Shown piece after piece: positions 51,268-60,109 of a stretch of DNA of 64,000 bases (position 1 is the first letter of the stretch; each line of letters starts with the position of its first letter). Origin of the DNA: Aminipila luticellarii. GTDB lineage: Bacteria > Bacillota > Clostridia > Peptostreptococcales > Anaerovoracaceae. Under the pieces are notes generated by a model. It was not told where the DNA came from, did not search any database, and was given only the letters and a program-made list of their open reading frames with translations. The position numbers and the translations under genes are program-made. The stretch is from the NCBI RefSeq assembly GCF_004103735.1, contig NZ_CP035281.1, forward strand, positions 1,426,001 to 1,490,000. Reading direction: 5' to 3'.

Positions 51268-51299
51268 GGGGTTGCTTTTGTAAGCAATCCCATTTTTTT
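51268..51299 (+). terminator. Terminator after speE
   Basis: GGGGTTGCTT and AAGCAATCCC around TTGT, followed by seven or more T residues. Confidence 0.9.
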
Positions 51300-51326
51300 A
51301 ATAAAATAAATGGATAAAGTGAATAG

Positions 51327-51364
51327 GACAGTTCGTAACCATCCTGTCGTTAAATAAAACTAGG
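51327..51364 (+). promoter_or_regulatory. PreQ1-I riboswitch aptamer
   Basis: P1 is GACAG/CTGTC. The loop is 12 bases (TTCGTAACCATC), as in Bacillus subtilis queC (5-bp stem, 12-base loop starting TTC). The tail GTTAAATAAAACTAGG nearly matches the tail I recall from the Thermoanaerobacter preQ1 aptamer (GTTAACAAAACAAGG), and GTAACC in the loop also matches; CC can pair with GG of the tail to make the pseudoknot. It binds 7-aminomethyl-7-deazaguanine. Confidence 0.8.
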
Positions 51365-51369
51365 ACCCG

Positions 51370-51426
51370 CCTGCTCGGTTTGAAGCAGGATTATTTGTGG
51401 TGCTATAGGCACCCTTTTGTTTTTTG
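51370..51426 (+). promoter_or_regulatory. Expression platform with terminator of the preQ1 riboswitch
   Basis: A hairpin CCTGCT...AGCAGG (51370-51389) is followed by GGTGC-TATAG-GCACC (51399-51413) and CTTTTGTTTTTT. The last hairpin looks like an intrinsic terminator, so control is probably by premature transcription termination. Confidence 0.65.
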
Positions 51427-51526
51427 TGTCCTTCTTTGATTGTGACTGGTTCGGACTTTCCATATATCATGTACGATGAAAATCTGCCAAGCAAAGCTTT
51501 GCGATTTTCTGCAGAAAGGAAAGCTT

Positions 51527-52255
51527 ATGTCAGACACAAATCATCTTATAAGATATTCTGTGATCACAGAAAAAAATCCCCGGGAAATCGTACTGCTTCG
51601 CGGAAATGGCTGTAAATGGCGGCGTTGCAGTTTTTGTGATTATCATCTGGATTTTAACTTAAATCCCAAGCTGAATTATCAGCTGAATGCCAAAGTGCTG
51701 GCCAAAGTCACCGGACAGTTCAAACGCCTTGAGGTAATCAATTCAGGCAGTTTTTCCGATTTGGATCAGGATACCATGAATTTGATAAAAAAGCTGTGCA
51801 TCGGCAAAGGCATTACTACTCTGTATTTTGAATGCCACTGGATGGACAGGCTCCATATTGCCGCTGCCAGAGAAGCATTCGGTGCGCTGGGCATCCGCCT
51901 CGAAATAAAAGGCGGCGTAGAGACTTTTGACCGGAAATACCGGGAGTCGGTTCTTTGTAAAGGAATCGATACGGATGACCCCAAAGAGATCGCCGAGTAT
52001 TATGATCAGATTTGTCTTTTATTTGGAATAACAGGCCAGACACAAGACTCTATGGAAAGGGATTTAGAAATCGGTCTCACTTATTTTAAACGAGTCTGCG
52101 TCAATCTCATGTCCAAGAACAGTACCGCTATAACCCCCGATAAAGAGGTCCTTTCCTCTTTTATGAGTACCCTTTATCCAAGGTATAAGGGAAATCCCAG
52201 AGTAGATATTCTTGTCAGCAATACTGATTTTGGAGTAGGAGGAACAGATGAATAA
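51527..52255 (+). CDS. Radical SAM protein, probable QueL-type queuine lyase
   Basis: 242 residues. The cluster-binding cysteines are in GCKWRRCSFC (residues 29, 34, 37), a non-canonical Cx4Cx2C rather than Cx3Cx2C. A radical SAM barrel pattern follows (INSGSF, YFECHW, IKGGVETF). I start at the ATG at 51527 (SD AGAAAGGAAAGCTT). It overlaps the next gene, a queuosine-precursor transporter, and both sit behind a preQ1 riboswitch. This fits QueL, a radical SAM lyase reported in Clostridioides difficile to release a 7-deazaguanine base from queuine. Without a database match this is an inference; another deazaguanine enzyme is possible. Confidence 0.7.
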   Translation: MSDTNHLIRYSVITEKNPREIVLLRGNGCKWRRCSFCDYHLDFNLNPKLNYQLNAKVLAKVTGQFKRLEVINSGSFSDLDQDTMNLIKKLCIGKGITTLYFECHWMDRLHIAAAREAFGALGIRLEIKGGVETFDRKYRESVLCKGIDTDDPKEIAEYYDQICLLFGITGQTQDSMERDLEIGLTYFKRVCVNLMSKNSTAITPDKEVLSSFMSTLYPRYKGNPRVDILVSNTDFGVGGTDE

Positions 52256-52952
52256 TGAATTTATATTAATAGCCACTCTAGTCGTTTTATATTCCGTGGT
52301 GCTTTTATGGTATAAGCTTTTCGGCCGAACCGGCCTTTTCTGCTGGATTGTACTGGCCACCATTTCCGCTAATATTGAGGTGCTCATTTTAGTGGATGCC
52401 TTCGGCGTTGAGCAGACCCTGGGCAATGTGATGTTTGCCACCACTTTTATGGTAACCGATATTCTTAGTGAAACCGAAGGAAAACCAGTGGCAAAAAAAG
52501 CGGTTCATGTGGGTATTCTCACTTCCATCACTTTTATTTTAGTCAGTCAGGTATGGCTTTTATATACGCCGTCCGCCAACGATTGGGCCTTTCCCAGTAT
52601 CCGGGCCATTTTTTCCAATACTCCCCGGCTGATGCTTGTCAGTCTGGGCGTATATGCTATCGTCCAGCGATTTGACGTATTTCTCTATAACAAAGTCTGG
52701 GCATGGACCCATAACCTGTGCAACGATAAAAAGAAATATTTGTGGCTGCGAAACAATGCCTCTACCCTTCTTTCACAGCTTTTAAATACGGTTCTGTTCA
52801 CCCTCGGCGCATTCTGGGGAACCTACCCTTTGCACACCTTATTCAGTATCATGGGCTCCAGCTATATCATTTTTATCGTGACTTCTGTTTCCGATACGCC
52901 TTTTGTCTATGCGGCCCGGAGAATAAGCTATACCATAAAAAATAACTATTAA
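52248..52952 (+). CDS. Queuosine-precursor transporter (YhhQ/VUT family)
   Basis: 234 residues, about six membrane helices. VLIDAFGVEQTLGNVMFATTFMVTDILSE-type sequence near residue 50 and the GSSYIIFIVTSVSDTPFVY end are typical of the YhhQ/VUT family, which imports queuosine precursors such as preQ1 or queuine. SD AGGAGGAACAG lies inside the end of the radical SAM gene (8-base overlap). The preQ1 riboswitch upstream supports the role directly. Confidence 0.9.
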   Translation: MNNEFILIATLVVLYSVVLLWYKLFGRTGLFCWIVLATISANIEVLILVDAFGVEQTLGNVMFATTFMVTDILSETEGKPVAKKAVHVGILTSITFILVSQVWLLYTPSANDWAFPSIRAIFSNTPRLMLVSLGVYAIVQRFDVFLYNKVWAWTHNLCNDKKKYLWLRNNASTLLSQLLNTVLFTLGAFWGTYPLHTLFSIMGSSYIIFIVTSVSDTPFVYAARRISYTIKNNY

Positions 52953-52954
52953 AA

Positions 52955-53033
52955 AAGGTTCATTTTCTCGGAACCGTTCCTTAAAATCCATATGGACTTC
53001 AAGGAAGTGAGGTTTCCTGAAAATGAACCCTTC
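52955..53033. terminator. Long nested hairpin between the VUT and acyl-CoA ligase genes
   Basis: AAGGTTCATTTTC and GAAAATGAACC-CTT pair as an outer stem, with GGAACC/GGTTTCC and TTCCTT/AAGGAA inside. Flanking A and T residues fit a bidirectional terminator for the two convergent genes. At about 79 bases it is longer than usual. Confidence 0.7.
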
Positions 53034-53035
53034 TT

Positions 53036-54766
53036 TTATTGTATCATATTTTCCTGTCGTTTGATCTTCTGAGTTGTTGTTTTTATAAATTCAGTGGATC
53101 TTATAACAATATGTCTTACCCGTTTATAATTTGGCAGCTGCAGATTGATATCCGCAATTTTATCCTTTAACAGCTTATAGACCTGCTCCGGATCGTCAGC
53201 ATATCCAAATTCCCCTTTGATGGTTTCATACGCCGGACGGATCTGAACACTTACGGTCGTTTCACCTGTCTCTTCATTGTCTGTTCCATATACCATGCAT
53301 TCTTCAATATATGGTATTTTGCTCAGATATTCTTCGATTTCTTCCGGATAAATGTTTTTACCGGTTTTCGTAACGATCACGTTCTTTTTCCTTCCGGTCA
53401 GATACAGCCATCCATTCTCATCTACAAAGCCCAGATCCCCCGTATGAAACCAGCCGTCCTGTATGACCTCTGCGGTCTTTTCAGGCATATTATAATACCC
53501 CAGCATCACATTAGGTCCCTTAAAAAGAATCTCACCGATACCGTCTTCATTTTGATCCATAATTTGAAGCTGGCCGCTGGGAACTACCTGCCCCGACGAA
53601 CCGGCTTTTCCGTATCGGTCGGAAAAATCCGGGGTTCCGGAAACCAGCGGAGAAGCTTCTGTCAGTCCATACCCCATTACAATGTCAATGCCAAGATCCT
53701 GAAAGCCCCGAACCACATTCGGATTTATGGCGGCAGCTCCTGTAACCAGCATTCTCAGTTTCCCACCGAAATTGGAATAAACAGATTTGAAAATCTTTTT
53801 GCGGGCATCAATACCAAATTTTTTCAAGGTCTTGTGAAGCTTAATGGCCATCTTCAGCGCTTTTGTCATATCTGACTTCTCGGCCTGTTTCCAGATTTTA
53901 CTGTACATAGACTCAAAGATCAGCGGCACACCTACCAGCAAAGTCGCCTGTGCTTCCGCCAGATTTTTGACCACATATTTCAGTCCCTCGTAAAAAGCCA
54001 CCGAGCACCCTTGAAACAGTACCACCATGATACCTATTGAAGATTCAAAGGTATGATGAATCGGCAGGATGGATAAGGCTCTGTCATCTTCCTTCAGCCT
54101 GACAAATCTGCTGATGTCCTGAACATTGCTCACAATGTTTTTATGGCAAAGCATCACGGCTTTCGGCACATCTGTTGTTCCGGAGGTAAATAACAGCATC
54201 CGTACCTCCATAGGGTCAAGCGCCATATCGGTAAAGCGCCTGTCTCCCTTTCCCAGCATCTTCCTGCCTTCCTCCAGTAGATGATCCCAAGTATTCTCCT
54301 GTTCCGGCTGTACTTTTTTGGAATACACCTCCATTTGAAACTTGTGCGGAATATCTATATCTCTAAAAATGTTTTTATAAGAGGAGGTGTAAAATACTGC
54401 CTTGCACTCTGCGGTAGTCAGAAGATTGATGATTTCCCCTTTGCTCAATTCTTTATCCAAGGGAACCACCTTGCCGACTCCGTTTACAATAGCAAAATAC
54501 GATACCATCCAGGCATAGCAGTTTTCTCCGATCACGGCGATATTTTCGCCTTCCAGCCCCATATCGATTAATTTTGTTCCCAGTGCATCTACATCGTCTT
54601 TTAATGTAATAAAATTTATTTCCTTATAATCTCCGCCCTTTTCTTCCTTATATAAAAACGCCGGCTTTTTCCCAAATAGCTCTTTGCAGCTGGTCAGCAT
54701 CTCTTTCAGCGTATCGATTTCTCTAACCGTATAAAGCCTGTCTTTATATATATTTTCATATATCAT
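53036..54766 (-). CDS. AMP-forming acyl-CoA synthetase (FadD-like)
   Basis: 576 residues, ANL superfamily. LLFTSGTTDVPKAVMLCHKN is the AMP-binding loop (about residue 190), MGYGLTEASP and FHTGDLGFVDENGWLYLTGR follow, and the catalytic Lys near the C-terminus is in ...QKIKRQE. It joins a carboxylic acid to CoA with ATP. Length and motifs suit long-chain acyl-CoA synthetases. SD GGAGGACCCGGA precedes the ATG. The likely promoter is an extended -10 (TGGTATACT, minus strand) at 54832. Confidence 0.93.
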   Translation of the reverse strand: MIYENIYKDRLYTVREIDTLKEMLTSCKELFGKKPAFLYKEEKGGDYKEINFITLKDDVDALGTKLIDMGLEGENIAVIGENCYAWMVSYFAIVNGVGKVVPLDKELSKGEIINLLTTAECKAVFYTSSYKNIFRDIDIPHKFQMEVYSKKVQPEQENTWDHLLEEGRKMLGKGDRRFTDMALDPMEVRMLLFTSGTTDVPKAVMLCHKNIVSNVQDISRFVRLKEDDRALSILPIHHTFESSIGIMVVLFQGCSVAFYEGLKYVVKNLAEAQATLLVGVPLIFESMYSKIWKQAEKSDMTKALKMAIKLHKTLKKFGIDARKKIFKSVYSNFGGKLRMLVTGAAAINPNVVRGFQDLGIDIVMGYGLTEASPLVSGTPDFSDRYGKAGSSGQVVPSGQLQIMDQNEDGIGEILFKGPNVMLGYYNMPEKTAEVIQDGWFHTGDLGFVDENGWLYLTGRKKNVIVTKTGKNIYPEEIEEYLSKIPYIEECMVYGTDNEETGETTVSVQIRPAYETIKGEFGYADDPEQVYKLLKDKIADINLQLPNYKRVRHIVIRSTEFIKTTTQKIKRQENMIQ

Positions 54767-54831
54767 TCCGGGTCCTCCAATTGTTTATTTTCTTGATTAA
54801 ATTTGTATGTTATAATGAACTCATCGATGTC

Positions 54832-54839
54832 AGTATACC
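54832..54839 (-). promoter_or_regulatory. Extended -10 promoter for the acyl-CoA synthetase
   Basis: Minus strand TG-G-TATACT, about 65 bases before the ATG at 54766. Confidence 0.4.
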
Positions 54840-54942
54840 ACAGATAAGGCGTAAAATCGATATTTATTTCAACATTACATGATATAATTTTCAAAATTAC
54901 ATCATACTGTTTTTGAGAAAAAAAGGAAAGGAAATTTTTATT

Positions 54943-55647
54943 ATGAGTACACACATTAATGCTGCCAAAAAAGGGGATATTGCCGAATCCATTTTACTTC
55001 CGGGCGATCCTCTGCGGGCAAAATTTATCGCTGAAAACTTTTTAGAAAGTCCAAAGCTTTATAACGAAATCCGGGGCATGTACGGCTATACAGGGACCTA
55101 TAAGGGCGTACCGGTTTCGGTACAGGGCACCGGTATGGGCATGCCTTCCATGGGGATTTATTCCTGGGAATTAATCACGGAGTATGGGGTTCAGAACCTG
55201 ATTCGGATCGGTACGGCCGGTTCCTTTCACGAGGATGTAAAAATAGGCGATGTGGTTCTCGGGATTTCCGCTTCCACCGATTCCAATTACATTCACGCCT
55301 TTGACGTTCCGGGAAATTATTCTCCCACTGCCAGCTGGGAGCTGCTGTTAAAAGCACAGGAAGCAAATAAGGAGCTGGGAGTATCCCTAAAAGCTGGAAA
55401 TATTGTTTCCTGCGACGTTTTTTATGAATTCGGAGACTGGTGGAAAAAGTGGGCCAGGATGGACGTTCTTGCCGTAGAAATGGAAGCTGCCGCCCTTTAC
55501 ATGAATGCCGCCTATAACCGAGTAAATGCTCTTGCCATGATGACGATCAGCGACCACTTCATTACCGGAGAGCATTCCACCAGCCAGGAGAGACAGCATT
55601 CCTTCACAGATATGATGAAGCTTGCACTGGAAATGTGCGTAAAATAA
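54943..55647 (+). CDS. deoD: Purine-nucleoside phosphorylase, DeoD type
   Basis: 234 residues, the normal hexameric DeoD length. GDPLRAKFIAENF, QGTGMGMPSMGIYSWEL, RIGTAGSF and VEMEAAALY are family signatures; the catalytic Asp is in ISDHF. It splits purine (deoxy)nucleosides with phosphate to base and ribose-1-phosphate. I start at the ATG at 54943 with AAAGGAAA before it. Confidence 0.97.
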   Translation: MSTHINAAKKGDIAESILLPGDPLRAKFIAENFLESPKLYNEIRGMYGYTGTYKGVPVSVQGTGMGMPSMGIYSWELITEYGVQNLIRIGTAGSFHEDVKIGDVVLGISASTDSNYIHAFDVPGNYSPTASWELLLKAQEANKELGVSLKAGNIVSCDVFYEFGDWWKKWARMDVLAVEMEAAALYMNAAYNRVNALAMMTISDHFITGEHSTSQERQHSFTDMMKLALEMCVK

Positions 55648-55666
55648 GCATAAAAAATGAGAGCTA

Positions 55667-55717
55667 TTAAAAAACTGTTTGAAGCAGCTCATGTTCCTGC
55701 CTCAAACAGTTTTTTAA
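55667..55717. terminator. Bidirectional terminator after deoD
   Basis: A perfect 16-bp inverted repeat (TTAAAAAACTGTTTGA and its complement) that overlaps the last bases of the convergent flippase-like gene. Confidence 0.92.
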
Positions 55718-56781
55718 TGGATTTTGCGTATCTTCATAGGTTGTGTGCATTCTCTTGTTTTACCCCTATATAAGGCATGAATCACCAGCAGGAAAATGCC
55801 GCTGATGCATAAGAAGAGATAAAAACTGATTCCCCGGCTGAGTAGCATGGCGGATTGAATCACCTGTGCCGGAAATAAAGTACGGAAAATCAATATAAAT
55901 CCGCTTTCACTAGCTCCCACAGAGCCGGGCAGCGGAATAGCGGATACTGTAATATATAACACGGCCTGTATGAGCAATACGGTCATAAAGGAATACTCCT
56001 CATATCCAAACGCTCTGTATATCCAAAATGGAATGCTGTGAAATGCTGTGATCTGTACAAGAGTTGTCAGCAAAATCTTTGCGACCGTGCCCTTATTTTT
56101 CTGAAATGCGGCAGCACCTCTGCGGTACAGATCGATCTGGTACTGAACCTTTATTCTGATTTCTTCTATTTTCTTTACACGAAACAGCTTCAACAGTGCA
56201 AACAGCCCATTGATGCATTTCTCCAAAATCGTTTTGGAGAAAAAAGCCATTAGGATCAATCCAAGAATCACAGTATTCAGCAAAACCCCCGCCAGAAGGA
56301 TGTATTGGATATGATAACCCATTTCATTGAAAAATGAAAAGTTTACCATATAACCGAAAATTGCCATCATCACCGTAATAAACTGAAAGCTTGCCAGCTC
56401 CATCATAATCGCAAGAGCCGAATAGGAAATTTCCAAATGATCCCGGTACATGTAATACATCTGCGCCGGCTGTCCCCCTGAAGCCATCGGCGTAATAGAA
56501 CTGAAAAAGAAGCCGGTCAGGGCATATTTAACGCATTTGGCGAAAGAAGTATCACAGCGGTACAGGGTAAGCGTACGTTCAATATTGATCGCCTCACAGC
56601 AGATGAACAGGCACATACAGCCTATTGCAATTCCTATATAAATCGGATTGACTTCCGTTACCGTACGCAATACGGAGCCCATATCCTGACTGCGAAATAT
56701 AAAATAGAACGTCACGAGCAGCAGTAAAATAAAGAATCCGCCATTTTTGAAGAGGTTCCACAACCCTTTTTTCTTACTCAT
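55714..56781 (-). CDS. Flippase-like/LPG synthase TM-domain protein (UPF0104)
   Basis: 355 residues, about eight membrane helices. SITPMASGGQPAQMYYMY and AIPLPGSVGASESGFI are the two hallmark loops of the family, which includes the membrane half of MprF. No soluble aminoacyl-transfer domain follows, so it is more likely a lipid flippase or glycolipid transporter. I start at the ATG at 56781 (MSKKKGLW); it overlaps the deacetylase stop by eight bases. It is third in an operon with a glycosyltransferase and a deacetylase. Confidence 0.88.
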   Translation of the reverse strand: MSKKKGLWNLFKNGGFFILLLLVTFYFIFRSQDMGSVLRTVTEVNPIYIGIAIGCMCLFICCEAINIERTLTLYRCDTSFAKCVKYALTGFFFSSITPMASGGQPAQMYYMYRDHLEISYSALAIMMELASFQFITVMMAIFGYMVNFSFFNEMGYHIQYILLAGVLLNTVILGLILMAFFSKTILEKCINGLFALLKLFRVKKIEEIRIKVQYQIDLYRRGAAAFQKNKGTVAKILLTTLVQITAFHSIPFWIYRAFGYEEYSFMTVLLIQAVLYITVSAIPLPGSVGASESGFILIFRTLFPAQVIQSAMLLSRGISFYLFLCISGIFLLVIHALYRGKTRECTQPMKIRKIH

Positions 56782-57463
56782 ACTTTTCATCCATTCTGGC
56801 AAAGGTATACCCCTGAGAAATCCAGACCGGCAATACTTCCTCCAAAGCCTTGATGGTCCTGCCGGGTGCGTCCTTTTTGCCTCTTCCGTCATGCAGGCAT
56901 ATAATATCTCCGTTTTGGGTCCTTCGCAGCAGCTTTTCGGCGATCTGCTGCCACGTGGTGCCGCCTCTCCAATCTTCTGCCATGATATCCCACAGAACGA
57001 TCTTATACCCGTATTGTTTCACACAGGCTAACGTCTGGGCATTGATATGTCCCCAAGGAGGTCTGAAAAGCTTCGTTCTGATTCCCAGCCTTCTGAATAT
57101 CTCTTCACTTCGTTCAAAGTCTGCTCTCGTGTGCCCCGGAGTCTGCCATAATCCATTCTGATGTCGGGAGGAATGCAATCCGATCAGATGCCCCTCCCGT
57201 TCCATTCTTTCCATGATATGCGGATTATTTTCAGCAAATTCCGCTACAGAAAAAAAGGTAGCCCTTATTTCGTGCCGCTTTAATAAGTCCAAAAGATTTT
57301 CTGTAAATCTTTCATCCGGTCCGTCATCGAAAGTAAGGTACAGCTTCTTATGTTGTGTATGGATTCTTTCTGCTCTCTGTTTTATTTTATAAACACAAGT
57401 AGGTAAAATACTATAGCTTATGAGGATACAGAAAAGAAAAATAGTCAAACTTTTCAGGAACAT
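56774..57463 (-). CDS. Polysaccharide deacetylase with complete active site
   Basis: 229 residues, one N-terminal anchor (about 4-20). Unlike the YlxY-like protein at 1533-2309, all motifs are intact: LTFDDGPDE, LHSSRH, RPPWG, WDIMAEDWRGG and CLHDG. It should remove acetyl groups from GlcNAc-type sugars outside the membrane. The ATG at 57463 has AAAGGAGAGGAATC before it and overlaps the glycosyltransferase end by ten bases. Its target may be a wall polymer or the lipid product of its neighbours. Confidence 0.92.
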   Translation of the reverse strand: MFLKSLTIFLFCILISYSILPTCVYKIKQRAERIHTQHKKLYLTFDDGPDERFTENLLDLLKRHEIRATFFSVAEFAENNPHIMERMEREGHLIGLHSSRHQNGLWQTPGHTRADFERSEEIFRRLGIRTKLFRPPWGHINAQTLACVKQYGYKIVLWDIMAEDWRGGTTWQQIAEKLLRRTQNGDIICLHDGRGKKDAPGRTIKALEEVLPVWISQGYTFARMDEKYE

Positions 57464-58533
57464 GATTCCTCTCCTTTCAGGCAATAAAAAGCCAAAGGCG
57501 AGCGGCCGTCCAAATGCTTCTTTACCCTTTTCATATTCTCCTGCATCCGGCATAAAAGAGGCTCGTTTTCTATTAAAGACAACAGATCCTCGGCAGCATC
57601 CGTATCAGAAGACCATAAGACCCTCCCTATGTTCAAGCTTTCAATAAACTCCGCGTTTCCCAGCTCTTGTGACAGAAAAGGTTTTATGACATACAGGGGT
57701 GTTTCACAGTTGATCGCTTCAAAAAGGGTAATTCCGCCGGATTTTGTTATAATAATATCCGCTTTTCTCATATATTCATGTACCCGGTCTGTATATCCGA
57801 TAATATTCATATAGGGAAACCTTTTTTTCATCTTTGCATATAACTTTTCATTTTTTCCAGTAATCACGGTAATGTGCATGGATGGATTGTTGTGGAGTCT
57901 CTTCAACAGTCTTTCCGAAGAAGGAATCAAACCAAGTCCCCCGCCCATGATCAGCACTTCTTTTACAGGTTCTGTATTTTTACGCCCCTTATTTCCCTTA
58001 AAGGCAAGCTTGACCGGAATCCCTGAAACCACAATATTTTCAGCTGGTATTCCTCTGGAAGCAAGCATATTCTTTGTGCTTTTATTGCCTACGAAATACA
58101 TATCCGTATTTTGGGCGATCCATTCCTCATGAGCCTTTATATCGGTGATATACGTGTGAAGAGGTATGTTGCAGTATTTCATGCTTTTGTATGCGGAAAT
58201 GTACTGAGAGCATATCGGCAGAGTGGAAAGAATCAGCTCCGGTTCATATTGATTCAGCAATCGATCTATTTTTTTAATAAAGGCTCTTTGAAAGGGAGCT
58301 TTGCTGTATTTGGCAGATTCTTCATAAAGAAAATTGTATACCTTGGAACATTTGCTTACCATAAAGTTAAAGGTTCCGTAAATAATGCGGCTGAAATTCG
58401 GCAGCATATAAGCCAGAATATCCACCACATCCACTTGTGCTTCAGGATCTTTTGAAAGGATTTCCTGCTTCAATGCTTCTGCTGCCGAACAATGGCCCAG
58501 CCCAAAATGTCCTGTTAAAATTAAAATATTCAT
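57454..58533 (-). CDS. Glycosyltransferase of the MGDG synthase/UgtP group
   Basis: 359 residues. TGHFGLGHCSAAEAL near the start is the MGDG-synthase N-domain signature, and IMGGGLGLIP plus ITKSGGITLFEAINCETPLYV form the GT28 nucleotide-sugar site. Such enzymes add glucose or galactose to diacylglycerol, giving membrane glycolipids or lipoteichoic-acid anchors. It is the first gene of the operon, with SD GGAGGAGCAGAT. The sugar donor is not determined. Confidence 0.92.
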   Translation of the reverse strand: MNILILTGHFGLGHCSAAEALKQEILSKDPEAQVDVVDILAYMLPNFSRIIYGTFNFMVSKCSKVYNFLYEESAKYSKAPFQRAFIKKIDRLLNQYEPELILSTLPICSQYISAYKSMKYCNIPLHTYITDIKAHEEWIAQNTDMYFVGNKSTKNMLASRGIPAENIVVSGIPVKLAFKGNKGRKNTEPVKEVLIMGGGLGLIPSSERLLKRLHNNPSMHITVITGKNEKLYAKMKKRFPYMNIIGYTDRVHEYMRKADIIITKSGGITLFEAINCETPLYVIKPFLSQELGNAEFIESLNIGRVLWSSDTDAAEDLLSLIENEPLLCRMQENMKRVKKHLDGRSPLAFYCLKGEESCS

Positions 58534-58654
58534 ATCTGCTCCTCCATCGACCTTCTTTGTCTCTATTCTAAAGCAGCATTATTAACATATTCTTTAATAA
58601 TTCTTAAGATTTATTAAGATTCGAAGGGTTCAGGGAGCTCTCGCCAACAAAAAG

Positions 58655-58708
58655 CAAAAAAGCAATAAGCTTCCGCAGGTCATAAGACTGCAAAAGCTTA
58701 TTGTTTTT
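58655..58708 (-). terminator. Terminator after fumC
   Basis: CAATAAGCTT and AAGCTTATTG, with an inner TGCAG-type stem, then TGCTTTTTT on the minus strand. Confidence 0.85.
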
Positions 58709-58722
58709 CAACAGGTATTTCA

Positions 58723-60099
58723 TTATTTTAAGTTCGAAATCATTTTTTCAGGTTTCACATATTCATCAAATTCTTTTTCTGTCAGCAGTTTTAATTCCAG
58801 AGCGGATTCTTTCAAGGTCAGCCCTTTCTCATAGGCGTTCTTTGCTATTTTAGCCGCATTTTCATACCCGATATACGGATTGAGACTGGTCACCAGCATC
58901 AATGAATTTTCCAGGTTATATTTTATCTTGTCCGGATTTGGTTTGATTCCCGACGCACAGTTTTTATTAAAGCTTACCATGACATCTGATAAAAGCCTTA
59001 CGGACTGTAAAAAGTTATAGATGATGACCGGCATAAATACATTCAGTTCAAAATTTCCCTGAGATGCGGCAAAGCCGATGCAGGCGTCGTTTCCCATCAC
59101 CTGTACAGAAACCATGGTGACCGCCTCACACTGAGTCGGATTGACTTTTCCCGGCATGATAGAAGATCCCGGTTCATTTGCCGGAATAATCAATTCGCCG
59201 ATCCCGCATCTGGGTCCGCTTGAAAGCATTCGTACATCATTGGCTATTTTCATCAGATTTGCTCCCAAAGCTTTTAAAGCCCCATGGGCGTGAACCAAAG
59301 CGTCCTTGCTGGTCAAGGCATGGAATTTATTCGGTGCGGTCATAAAAGCATAACCGGTTTCCTCTGCTATTGTTTTCGCCACCATAACAGGGAAGTCCTG
59401 ATGGGTGTTCAATCCGGTTCCCACCGCTGTCCCGCCCAGTGCCAGCTGGAAAAGATGTTTTTCACTGGCTTTGATCATTTCGCTGGTGTTTTCCAGCATA
59501 TAAGCCCATCCGCTGATTTCCTGTCCTAAGGTCAAAGGCGTTGCATCCTGTAAATGGGTTCTTCCGATCTTAATCACGCTCCCATATTCATGAGAAAGCT
59601 TCTCAAAGGTTTTCTGCAGCCCCTCCAGGGCAGGTAACAATCGCCCTTCTATTTCAATAACAGCGGCCATATGCATAGCAGTCGGAAAAGTATCATTGGA
59701 GCTCTGACCTTTGTTGACGTCATCGTTGGGATGGATTTTCCGAACCCTTCCCTCCCGGTTCACGATCCCTGCAATCACTTCATTTACATTCATATTGCTC
59801 TGGGTTCCGGAACCGGTCTGCCATACGGCAAGCGGAAATTCCTCATACATGGTTCCCTTTAGAATTTCATCACATGCTTTAGCGATTTCATCCGCCACTT
59901 CCTGCTCCAACAGACCCAGCTCCGCATTTACACGGGCGGCACTTTTTTTTAAGACCGCAAAAGCTCTGATGATGCTCCTCGGCATTTTTTCCGTACCGAT
60001 TTTAAAGTTATCAAAGCTTCTTTGGGTCTGCGCTGCCCAGAGTCTGTCTGCCGGTACTTGAACCTCGCCCATGGTGTCTTTTTCTATACGATACTCCAT
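58723..60099 (-). CDS. fumC: Fumarate hydratase class II
   Basis: 458 residues, fumarase/aspartase superfamily. The signature [15 protein letters not shown] is present, along with [12 protein letters not shown] and [18 protein letters not shown]. It interconverts fumarate and malate with no metal cluster. The ATG at 60099 has AGGAGAAAGAAC before it. It follows malic enzyme by ten bases and completes an aspartate-to-pyruvate route with aspA. Confidence 0.97.
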   Translation of the reverse strand: MEYRIEKDTMGEVQVPADRLWAAQTQRSFDNFKIGTEKMPRSIIRAFAVLKKSAARVNAELGLLEQEVADEIAKACDEILKGTMYEEFPLAVWQTGSGTQSNMNVNEVIAGIVNREGRVRKIHPNDDVNKGQSSNDTFPTAMHMAAVIEIEGRLLPALEGLQKTFEKLSHEYGSVIKIGRTHLQDATPLTLGQEISGWAYMLENTSEMIKASEKHLFQLALGGTAVGTGLNTHQDFPVMVAKTIAEETGYAFMTAPNKFHALTSKDALVHAHGALKALGANLMKIANDVRMLSSGPRCGIGELIIPANEPGSSIMPGKVNPTQCEAVTMVSVQVMGNDACIGFAASQGNFELNVFMPVIIYNFLQSVRLLSDVMVSFNKNCASGIKPNPDKIKYNLENSLMLVTSLNPYIGYENAAKIAKNAYEKGLTLKESALELKLLTEKEFDEYVKPEKMISNLK

Positions 60100-60109
60100 G
60101 TTCTTTCTC

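Noticed and set aside
54811-54816. TATAAT as the deoD promoter
   Set aside because: The only good -35 (TTGATT) lies 12 bases away, too close. No confident deoD promoter was found.
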